64,000 nucleotides of DNA from Vibrio splendidus (GTDB taxonomy: Bacteria > Pseudomonadota > Gammaproteobacteria > Enterobacterales > Vibrionaceae): the NCBI RefSeq assembly GCF_003345295.1, contig NZ_CP031056.1, positions 1,736,001-1,800,000 on the forward strand, in the 5' to 3' direction. A model generated the notes under the pieces. That model did no database searches, had not been told where the DNA came from, and was given only the letters and a program-made list of their open reading frames with translations. How positions within the stretch are numbered: the first letter of the stretch is position 1; the number at the start of each line of letters is the position of its first letter. Positions 57,681 through 64,000 of the stretch are shown here, piece after piece. A program made the position numbers and the translations under genes.

Positions 57681-57717
57681 AACAAAGCCAGCAATTGATG
57701 CTGGCTTTGTTGTTTTT
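57681..57717 (+). terminator. Terminator of arsR-sigZ
   Basis: Arms AACAAAGCCAGCA / TGCTGGCTTTGTT, 5-nt loop, T-rich tail. Confidence 0.87.
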
Positions 57718-57787
57718 AGAATCTACAAATCACTTTGCTTAAGCAAATCTAATGCTTGAGCGAACCTAGCTACTCTGCTTCCACTTA

Positions 57788-58402
57788 CTACGCTGCTTCC
57801 GCTTTTACGACCGGTTGATAGCGCCCCGGTTTATGGTTCATAGCTAGAATCAAGTTGGTGACTATCGCACCAAGCACAGACAATAGAACCAGTGACACGT
57901 CAACAATAAACAGTGAAAGCACTACAATCGTACAGTCTAACGCCATCTGAACTTTGCCCGCTCGAATACCAAAACGTTCTTGTAAGAATAACGCCAAAAT
58001 GTTGAAGCCACCCAAACTCATCTTATGACGGAAGATCACCAGCATGCCGGTACCAATCAAGCCACCACCGATTAAAGCTGCATACAGTGCATGAATTTCG
58101 GCAATCTGAATCACGTGATACAAATGGTCCACAGCGAACGAAACAATCGAAACCGCGATAAAGGTATTGATAGTAAAACGCCAGCCCATACGAGCAACCG
58201 ACAAAATATAGAAAGGTAAATTGAGCGCGAAGAACACTTGACCAAAACTTAGGTCTGTTACTTTGGTAATGAAGATCGCTAGACCAGCCGTGCCTCCGGT
58301 GAGCAAACCGACTTGATTGAAAAAGATAACGCCAAGTGAAACCAGTGCGCTACCTAAGAGCAGTGCCAGTAAGTTTTCGCGAAGATTATGATCTTTATCC
58401 AT
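57788..58402 (-). CDS. YitT-family inner-membrane protein (DUF161)
   Basis: 204 residues from the ATG at 58402, which has AGGGAGAG upstream; a longer reading from 58432 would translate that site. Five to six transmembrane helices. The family motifs GLLTGGTAGLAIFI and later MSLGGFNILALFLQ are present. The group's transport role is not established. Monocistronic. Confidence 0.85.
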   Translation of the reverse strand: MDKDHNLRENLLALLLGSALVSLGVIFFNQVGLLTGGTAGLAIFITKVTDLSFGQVFFALNLPFYILSVARMGWRFTINTFIAVSIVSFAVDHLYHVIQIAEIHALYAALIGGGLIGTGMLVIFRHKMSLGGFNILALFLQERFGIRAGKVQMALDCTIVVLSLFIVDVSLVLLSVLGAIVTNLILAMNHKPGRYQPVVKAEAA

Positions 58403-58681
58403 GTGAATGACTCTCCCTGAATCTTTGAACATCGCGTTTCAGTAGTTTTGAAACGATTTACGCCCAAATTTACGATGTTTGACAGATAAGTCGAGTGAAC
58501 GGCCAATGTTGCTTAGTGATTAGTTTGTATATTAGTTTTTACAGTTTTGTGAAATCTTCAATTAAACAGATAGTTAAAAACCTGAAGTCAGGCTCTCATT
58601 ATTAATTGCATGTTTCTATCGCTGAATGAGTGAGCTTCGAGTTTTCCTATTTATTGGTCACGTTTCGCTCTAATTCTAACG

Positions 58682-59026
58682 ATGCTTAAATCTATGCATA
58701 AAACGCATAGACTAAATCACAAAAGGTCATTTGATACATACACTACTCGTCATTATGATGCGCGACTTCTTACAACATTGAGCGCATGTAAACACCTTAT
58801 GTTTTCACAATCTCTTTTTGCCCAACTGGCCCGAATGACGCTATTCCTCGTCATTAGTTTGATTATTGTGCATCACAGTCAGCCATTGATTGATCTCTTG
58901 GCTCAGCATGCCGTGAGCAGTGGATGCCACCAGCAGTCAGCGCATGAGCATTCTGGACACGAACATCACCATGAGATGACTGACCAACACATGTCAGCGC
59001 AAGACCACTCACATCACCACCATTAA
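58682..59026 (+). CDS. Histidine-rich single-pass membrane protein
   Basis: Up to 114 residues; an internal ATG at 58799 gives a more compact 75-residue form that begins just before the membrane helix and may be the true start. Neither has a strong ribosome site. The part that looks real is one helix (LARMTLFLVISLIIV), then a short loop with one Cys and a very His-rich tail (HEHSGHEHHHEMTDQ, ending HSHHHH). The tail resembles the metal-binding segments of nickel/cobalt/zinc proteins. It is 15 bp before an MFS gene, so the two are probably co-translated. Function unknown. Confidence 0.6.
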   Translation: MLKSMHKTHRLNHKRSFDTYTTRHYDARLLTTLSACKHLMFSQSLFAQLARMTLFLVISLIIVHHSQPLIDLLAQHAVSSGCHQQSAHEHSGHEHHHEMTDQHMSAQDHSHHHH

Positions 59027-59041
59027 TTTAAGAGTATTAGA

Positions 59042-60247
59042 ATGAGCATTTTCCGTTTTCCTTTACTGGTATGGCTTGGGATCGGCACACTTATTATCAG
59101 TCTAGGGATCAGACAATCATTCGGCATTTTCATGATGCCAATTTCAGAGCATTTCGGCACGGGGCGAGAGTTTTTCAGCTTCGCTATTGCTCTACAAAAC
59201 CTGCTGTTCGGTGTGTTCCAACCTTTTGTGGGTATGGCCGCAGACAAATGGGGAGCAAGACGCATCATTATTGCTGGCGCATGTGCTTACGGTTTGGGTT
59301 TACTTCTTACCTCAATTTCTACCGAATCAAGCATGCTTTACGTTTCATTGGGCGCACTCGTTGGCCTCGGATTGAGTGCGACAAGCTATGTGATCGTGTT
59401 AGGTGCAGTAGCAAAAGTAGTACCTGCAGAGCACGCGGCTAAGGCATTTGGTTTAACCACAGCAGCAGGTTCGTTTGGCATGTTCGCTGTGATTCCAGGC
59501 GCACAATACATGTTGAACGAATTCGACTGGCAAAGTGCGATGCAAGTATTTGGCGTGCTTTGTTGTTTCATGATCTCTTTTGCCCTGTTTATGCGAGCGC
59601 CGAAGTCGGCAACCAATAAACAAATAGAAGACACTCAGACACTAAAAGAAGCGCTGTCTGAAGCGTTTGCGAACAAAAGCTATTGGTTAATTCACGCAGG
59701 CTTCTTCGTGTGTGGTTTCCACGTGATGTTCATTGCGACGCACTTACCGAGTTACTTAGCCGACAAAAACCTACCCGCGAGCAGTGCTGCAATGGCACTG
59801 GCTTATGTGGGTATTTTCAACATCTTCGGGTCTTATTTCTGGGGTGTGATGGGCGATAAGTTCAGCAAGCGTCATGTAATGTCGGCACTGTACTTAGTTC
59901 GTACTGTAGTTATTGGTGCGTTTGTGACTCTTCCAGTAACTGAATCAACGGCTGCTATCTTTGGTGCGGCGATTGGTTTCTGTTGGTTAGGAACTGTACC
60001 ACTCACCTCTGGACTAGTTCGTCAGATCTTCGGTGCGCGTTACCTATCTACTCTGTACGGTTTGGTGTTCTTTACTCACCAAGTGGGTAGTTTCTTAGGC
60101 GCTTGGGTTGGTGGTCGTATTTACGATTACTATGGATCTTACGAGCCAATCTGGTGGTCAACAGTGATACTGGCATTTGCGGCTGCGCTTATCCACTTAC
60201 CAATTAATGACAAGCCTATTGAACGCCTGAAATTGGCAATGGCTTAA
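59042..60247 (+). CDS. MFS transporter
   Basis: 401 residues, twelve transmembrane helices. The MFS A-motif between helices 2 and 3 is GMAADKWGARRIIIAG; the corresponding GVMGDKFSKRHVMS loop lies in the second half. Overall it resembles oxalate/formate or monocarboxylate-type carriers (OFA-like), with RQSFGIFMMPI in helix 1. The substrate is not evident. It follows the His-rich protein after 15 bp, with AAGAGTATT as a modest ribosome site. It ends with its own terminator. Confidence 0.85.
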   Translation: MSIFRFPLLVWLGIGTLIISLGIRQSFGIFMMPISEHFGTGREFFSFAIALQNLLFGVFQPFVGMAADKWGARRIIIAGACAYGLGLLLTSISTESSMLYVSLGALVGLGLSATSYVIVLGAVAKVVPAEHAAKAFGLTTAAGSFGMFAVIPGAQYMLNEFDWQSAMQVFGVLCCFMISFALFMRAPKSATNKQIEDTQTLKEALSEAFANKSYWLIHAGFFVCGFHVMFIATHLPSYLADKNLPASSAAMALAYVGIFNIFGSYFWGVMGDKFSKRHVMSALYLVRTVVIGAFVTLPVTESTAAIFGAAIGFCWLGTVPLTSGLVRQIFGARYLSTLYGLVFFTHQVGSFLGAWVGGRIYDYYGSYEPIWWSTVILAFAAALIHLPINDKPIERLKLAMA

Positions 60248-60296
60248 CGTTTAACGCTGACTCCCCCATCAGCTAAAAACCAACAGTCATTCCAAT

Positions 60297-60348
60297 AAAG
60301 AGAGTGAGTATTGAAGGATAACATCCTGAGGTATTCGCTCTCTTTTTC
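60297..60348 (+). terminator. Terminator of the MFS gene
   Basis: AAAGAGAG (60297-60304) pairs with CTCTCTTT (60338-60345), extended by weaker pairs, then T residues. Confidence 0.65.
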
Positions 60349-60472
60349 GTTGCCCGTTATATCGACAATAATAAAGGTCGATATTTGCATAAACCTCACT
60401 GAATAATAAGACTATTCTTTTCGTTTTAATTTATAGTATTCGTTAGCTCCTTTAAAACTAATCCGCAGGCTT

Positions 60473-61198
60473 ATGGAATACATAGATCAGACAGTACTTA
60501 TCGCGATGGCACTCATTTTTGTCGGCTCGTTTGTGCAAACCGCAATCGGCTTTGGCTTGGCTATTGTGGCAGCCCCACTGCTGTTTTTAGTCTCACCTGA
60601 CTACGTACCCGCGCCTATCTGTCTCGTTGGCCTGTTCATTTCTATATTCAATGCGTTTAAACACCGAGCAAACATTTCTATCGGCGGATTAAAAATTGCA
60701 CTGCTTGGACGCATTCCGGGGTCGATTGCAGGTGGTGCTTTGTTAGTGATGGTTTCAACGAGCGTGTTGTCTCTGTGGTTAGGCTTATTAGTGGTATTTG
60801 CGGTGATTGTCAGCTTGCTGCCGTTTAGGTTAGAGCCAACACCGACCAAGATGGGCATTGCTGGATTCTTCTCAGGATTCTTTGGCACCAGTTCAGGTAT
60901 TGGTGGTCCACCAATGGCGTTACTACTTCAGCACCAAGATGCCAATCAACTTCGTGGTAACCTTTCTGCGTTTTTCGTGTTTAGTTCTATCATTTCATTA
61001 CTGGTACAGATCCCAATTGGCTTCTTCACGATGCACCATTTGATTATCACAATCCCGTTGCTTCCTGCGGCTTGGTTGGGTTACAAAGTGGCGTTAATGA
61101 CCACGCAAAGCATTCCAAAAGAGAAGATACGTATCGGTTCTTTATTGTTATGTTCTATCAGTGGCTTTACTGCTATCTGGCAGGGCTTAGCTGGCTAG
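60473..61198 (+). CDS. TSUP-family (TauE/SafE) permease
   Basis: 241 residues, seven to eight transmembrane helices in two halves: FVQTAIGFGLAIVAAPLLF opens the first and GFFSGFFGTSSGIGGPPMALL marks the second. A putative anion/organosulfur exporter with unknown substrate. It is distinct from the TSUP protein at 21221. It is followed after 70 bp by a MmcQ/YjbR gene on the same strand, possibly one transcript. Confidence 0.87.
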   Translation: MEYIDQTVLIAMALIFVGSFVQTAIGFGLAIVAAPLLFLVSPDYVPAPICLVGLFISIFNAFKHRANISIGGLKIALLGRIPGSIAGGALLVMVSTSVLSLWLGLLVVFAVIVSLLPFRLEPTPTKMGIAGFFSGFFGTSSGIGGPPMALLLQHQDANQLRGNLSAFFVFSSIISLLVQIPIGFFTMHHLIITIPLLPAAWLGYKVALMTTQSIPKEKIRIGSLLLCSISGFTAIWQGLAG

Positions 61199-61268
61199 TT
61201 CATAACGAAAACGCTGATAAAGAAATAAGCACAGTTCCAACACACCCATCTATTGAAAGGACACTCCT

Positions 61269-61631
61269 ATGACATACGACGAGTTCAATGCATTCTGCGA
61301 GTCACTACCTGCCACCAGTTATGTGATGCAGTGGAATAACTCTCACGTTTGGAAAGTAGGTGGGAAGGTGTTTGCGATTGGTGGTTGGGGGCCTAGCGAT
61401 GAGCCTGCGTTTATCTTTAAGGCATCCGATCAGAACTTCGACTTTCTGAAAGAAGAACTGGGCTATAAACCTGCTCCCTACTTTGCTTCGCGCGGAATGA
61501 AGTGGATTCAGCTTTTTGAAAGCACATCAGAAAGGGATGAGGAGCTGATATACTACCTCACTGAATCACACCGAATTGTTTCATTAGGGCTAACCAAAAA
61601 GAAACAAGCAGAACTAGGGCTAAATCAATAA
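61269..61631 (+). CDS. MmcQ/YjbR-family protein
   Basis: 120 residues, the single-domain size of YjbR. The hallmark elements are present: VMQWNNSHVWKVGGKVFAIGG near 18-38, FKASDQNFDFL, and YFASRGMKWIQLF. The fold is CyaY-like and the family was proposed to bind DNA; the cellular role is unclear. GAAAGGAC lies upstream of the ATG. Confidence 0.88.
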   Translation: MTYDEFNAFCESLPATSYVMQWNNSHVWKVGGKVFAIGGWGPSDEPAFIFKASDQNFDFLKEELGYKPAPYFASRGMKWIQLFESTSERDEELIYYLTESHRIVSLGLTKKKQAELGLNQ

Positions 61632-61683
61632 CGTTTATCACGTATTGCTAATCTGAGCCCTCTTTCGGAGTGAGGAAGGATCC

Positions 61684-62430
61684 CTAAGAAGTCTGTTTCA
61701 AAAATGCAGGTAAATAGCGTTCTATTTTTTGCTCTGAGATAAGCGGCACCAATAAATAGATAAGACCTGCAAAAGCGATAGACCCGGCTAAGTCTTCTGG
61801 GCGATGCATGCCAAGCCAAACTCGGCTGTAAGCGACACCACCAGCCCAAACCAGTAAACCACCTACCAAATAAAAACGCTTCGCTTCTAAAAACAATCCA
61901 CCGAAGAACGCCAAACACACACCGACGAAAATCATGTGTCCAGATGGGAAAGAATAGTCAGTCTCACCCAACCAGTGGCGCGTTCGCCACTCACTCACCT
62001 TATCTTGCACAGATGCAATCGCTGCGTTCTTTTCTACCAGTGGCAGTTCATAAAACACTTCTGGCATTTCGACAACTTCTTGCGTCACCAAATACTCAGA
62101 ATAAGGTCGAGGGCTTTCTGTTGAATGCTTTAAGAAGGTTTTCGCTGCAAAGCTAAGAACCAACAACAGGCCAAGCTGAAGACACAGGCTGACTAGCTTA
62201 GCTTTGGAAAACTTCATCGTGAGCAATGCCAGAGACAAAACAGCTAGCGTTACGAAGAATCCTTGATTGCCTGCTGAGTACGTCACGAACGTCATGAAGG
62301 CACCATAGAAAGGCAAAACCGCACTTCCAAGGTCAAAGTTCGATCCAAAGATCAAAAAAGGTACGAGAGAATACAAACTTAGAACGAGAAGTAATAAGCC
62401 TTTGGATTTGTTAGAGAACAGAGAAGTCAT
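61684..62430 (-). CDS. PAP2-family phosphatase (PgpB-like)
   Basis: 248 residues with about six membrane helices. The three PAP2 motifs are intact: KTFLKHSTESPRP (motif 1, Lys and Arg-Pro), FPSGHMIF (motif 2, His), and SRVWLGMHRPEDLAGS (motif 3, Arg, His, Asp). It dephosphorylates membrane lipids such as phosphatidylglycerol phosphate or undecaprenyl pyrophosphate on the periplasmic side. Monocistronic. The gap between it and the FMN element (62431-62821) shows no gene. Confidence 0.9.
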   Translation of the reverse strand: MTSLFSNKSKGLLLLVLSLYSLVPFLIFGSNFDLGSAVLPFYGAFMTFVTYSAGNQGFFVTLAVLSLALLTMKFSKAKLVSLCLQLGLLLVLSFAAKTFLKHSTESPRPYSEYLVTQEVVEMPEVFYELPLVEKNAAIASVQDKVSEWRTRHWLGETDYSFPSGHMIFVGVCLAFFGGLFLEAKRFYLVGGLLVWAGGVAYSRVWLGMHRPEDLAGSIAFAGLIYLLVPLISEQKIERYLPAFLKQTS

Positions 62431-62821
62431 GGCTAAGATCTTTTAGATAAAGTGTCCGGATGCTATCGCAGCTTAGCAGCGCTAATATCAATTTTATGTC
62501 AAAACGGTCAGTAAGACGTCATGGTGTAACAATATTGAATTATTAAGCCACGTTAGCATTCATTTGATAAACATTTGCTTTATCAACGATATGAATTGGA
62601 CACACACTCATGTTCATAGACACATGAAAACTCTTTCAAACATCAAAAATCTACGCACAACTGTGTATGCAAACCAAGTGATGTCTGTTTCGTTGATAAA
62701 ATGAGCACTTACCGCATTCAAAGAGCAGAATCTAAAAAACTTTGCTGTCAGTCCTTTAAATCCACTATTGAAAGGATTACCATCTGGTCTGCTTTCAAAG
62801 CAAAACAAATTATTAATTTTT

Positions 62822-62964
62822 ATTCTCAGGGCGGGGCGAAATTCCCCACCGGCGGTATGTCCTTAGCAAAATCTAAAGATAAGCCCGCGAGCGCTCGATT
62901 CGTCGAGGTCAGCAGATCTGGTGAGATGCCAGAGCCGACGGTCATAGTCCGGATGAGAGAGAAT
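62822..62964 (+). ncRNA. FMN riboswitch (RFN element)
   Basis: Closing stem ATTCTC (62822-62827) / GAGAAT (62959-62964). The conserved blocks occur in order: CAGGGCGGGGCGAAATTCCC, CCGGCGGTATG, a variable arm with AAGCCCGCGAGCGC, GATCTGGTGAGATGCCAGAG, CCGACGGTCATAGTCCGGAT and GAGAGA. It binds flavin mononucleotide and lies 350 bp upstream of ribB, its usual target in gamma-proteobacteria. Confidence 0.96.
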
Positions 62965-62980
62965 GAAAACACACTCGTTT

Positions 62981-63025
62981 AAGTTGGAAAGGCATGCCCA
63001 TTTATTGGGTTCATTCCTCCAACTT
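62981..63025 (+). terminator. Expression-platform hairpin behind the FMN riboswitch
   Basis: Arms AAGTTGGA (62981-62988) / TCCAACTT (63018-63025), with an inner CCCA/TGGG pairing. The T tract is not immediate, so it may be a weak terminator or part of an anti-terminator switch. Confidence 0.55.
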
Positions 63026-63066
63026 AGACGGGTGCATTTCGTTTTGGATAAAACCATAATGAGCTA

Positions 63067-63228
63067 ATACCAATCACAGTAAATAAATGATCAGAGATAG
63101 CGAAGGAAAAACGCTTGAGAACAAGGCAAAATTTTTCGATAAGTAGTTATTCTACAGTCAAAAATTCTAACGCCGTTATCAAGGGTTTTAACCAGCTAGA
63201 ATGACCAGTTGTTTACTACGATTGGTAC
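63067..63228. repeat. MITE-like repeat, copy B (about 162 bp)
   Basis: Begins ATACCAATCACAGTAAATAA and ends with TTTACTACGATTGGTAC. Reverse-complemented, it aligns with copy A at 54308-54482 over nearly its whole length. It lies inside the ribB leader, after the riboswitch hairpin and 87 bp before the ribB ATG. Confidence 0.8.
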
Positions 63229-63315
63229 AAGCTACTTGTAATAAGTAGGCTTTGTTGTGCTCGGTTGAGATCCCTCATACAGCCCTGATTCTGGTGATAT
63301 TTTAGGAGTTTAACC

Positions 63316-63972
63316 ATGAATCAGTCTTCATTACTTGCCGAATTTGGCGAACCAATCACTCGCGTTGAAAACGCACTGCAAGCTCTACGCGAAGGTCGTG
63401 GCGTACTTTTACTTGACGATGAAGATCGCGAGAACGAAGGCGACATCATCTACTCAGTAGAACACCTAACCAATGCTCAGATGGCGCTTATGATCCGCGA
63501 ATGCAGCGGCATTGTGTGCCTGTGTCTAACCGACGAGCAAGCAAATCAACTTGAACTTCCACCTATGGTTGTTGATAACAACAGCGCAAACCAAACTGCG
63601 TTTACGGTGACTATCGAAGCAAAAGTAGGCGTAACAACAGGTGTTTCTGCCGCTGACCGTGTAACAACGATCAAGACAGCTGCAAACCCAACAGCTAAGC
63701 CTACTGACCTTGCTCGCCCTGGCCACGTATTCCCACTGCGTGCTCGCAAAGGTGGTGTACTTGCTCGCCGCGGTCACACAGAAGGCACTGTGGATCTTAT
63801 GCAAATGGCAGGTCTTCAATCAGCAGGCGTACTGTGTGAAGTAACCAATCCAGACGGCACGATGGCAAAAGCGCCAGAGATCGTTGCTTTCGGTAAAATG
63901 CACAACATGCCAGTACTGACCATTGAAGATATGGTGATGTACCGCACTGAGTTCGACCTTAAGCTTGCGTAA
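63316..63972 (+). CDS. ribB: 3,4-Dihydroxy-2-butanone-4-phosphate synthase
   Basis: 218 residues, the length of monofunctional E. coli RibB. Signature segments: LLLDDEDRENEGDIIY (acidic metal/substrate loop near 32-47), GVSAADRVTTI, FPLRARKGGVLARRGHTEG and MTIED-like LTIEDMVMYR at the end. It converts ribulose-5-phosphate to formate and the four-carbon precursor of riboflavin. TTTAGGAG precedes the ATG. Controlled by the FMN riboswitch at 62822-62964. Confidence 0.97.
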   Translation: MNQSSLLAEFGEPITRVENALQALREGRGVLLLDDEDRENEGDIIYSVEHLTNAQMALMIRECSGIVCLCLTDEQANQLELPPMVVDNNSANQTAFTVTIEAKVGVTTGVSAADRVTTIKTAANPTAKPTDLARPGHVFPLRARKGGVLARRGHTEGTVDLMQMAGLQSAGVLCEVTNPDGTMAKAPEIVAFGKMHNMPVLTIEDMVMYRTEFDLKLA

Positions 63973-64000
63973 CGTTTAATCGTCAGTGTCCCGCGCTGGC

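Overview
The window is chromosomal DNA of a marine gamma-proteobacterium, almost certainly a Vibrio. The reasons are the 16S/23S/5S sequences, an rrn spacer holding tRNA-Glu, -Lys, -Val and -Ala, and typical Vibrio genes (ppsA with ppsR, ribB with an FMN riboswitch, rimK, sigZ, an SgrR-type regulator). The Splendidus clade is a guess only.

Layout. (1) 1-10.4 kb: a cut-off GlxA-type regulator facing an isochorismatase-family hydrolase; a MetT-like transporter under a MetJ operator; a FAH-family hydratase; a MarR gene divergent from DUF2798/DUF3861 genes over twin operators; a lipid-type metallo-beta-lactamase-fold hydrolase; a chemoreceptor; an SgrR-type regulator. (2) 10.4-15.4 kb: a candidate dual-function small RNA encoding a 32-residue protein, then rimK with a retropepsin-like partner, a second MBL hydrolase, a royal-jelly/yellow-family periplasmic protein and a 2OG-Fe(II) dioxygenase. 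(3) 15.7-21.1 kb: a complete ugpBAECQ glycerol-3-phosphate/glycerophosphodiester uptake operon. (4) 21.2-34.3 kb: housekeeping genes (TSUP permease, L,D-transpeptidase, GNAT, oxidoreductase, grxB, ppsR/ppsA, outer-membrane barrel, serine hydrolase, AraC, MATE). (5) 34.3-47.2 kb: an accessory block bordered by decayed genes (DUF3087, hydroxyisobutyrate-dehydrogenase tail) and IS630 remnants. It holds a maltodextrin-type ABC importer, an uncharacterised membrane protein, a glycogen-debranching-type glycosidase, a GH13 cyclomaltodextrinase/neopullulanase and a LysR regulator. (6) 47.2-53.7 kb, minus strand: an rRNA operon 16S-Glu-Lys-Val-Ala-Val-23S-5S-Ser(UGA). (7) 53.7-64 kb: DUF3087, trmY, a Cys-rich metal permease divergent from an arsR-sigZ pair, a YitT protein, a His-rich small membrane protein with an MFS carrier, a second TSUP permease, a PAP2 phosphatase, and an FMN riboswitch driving ribB.

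The genes support carbon and phosphate scavenging: the ugp operon imports glycerol-3-P and hydrolyses glycerophosphodiesters, the maltodextrin block imports and trims alpha-glucans, PpsA/PpsR set gluconeogenic flux, and the SgrR-linked RNA probably restrains sugar uptake. Two diverged copies of a roughly 165-175 bp MITE-like repeat lie in opposite orientation, each in the 5' leader of a gene (DUF3087 and ribB). All calls come from reading the sequence; no database search was run.
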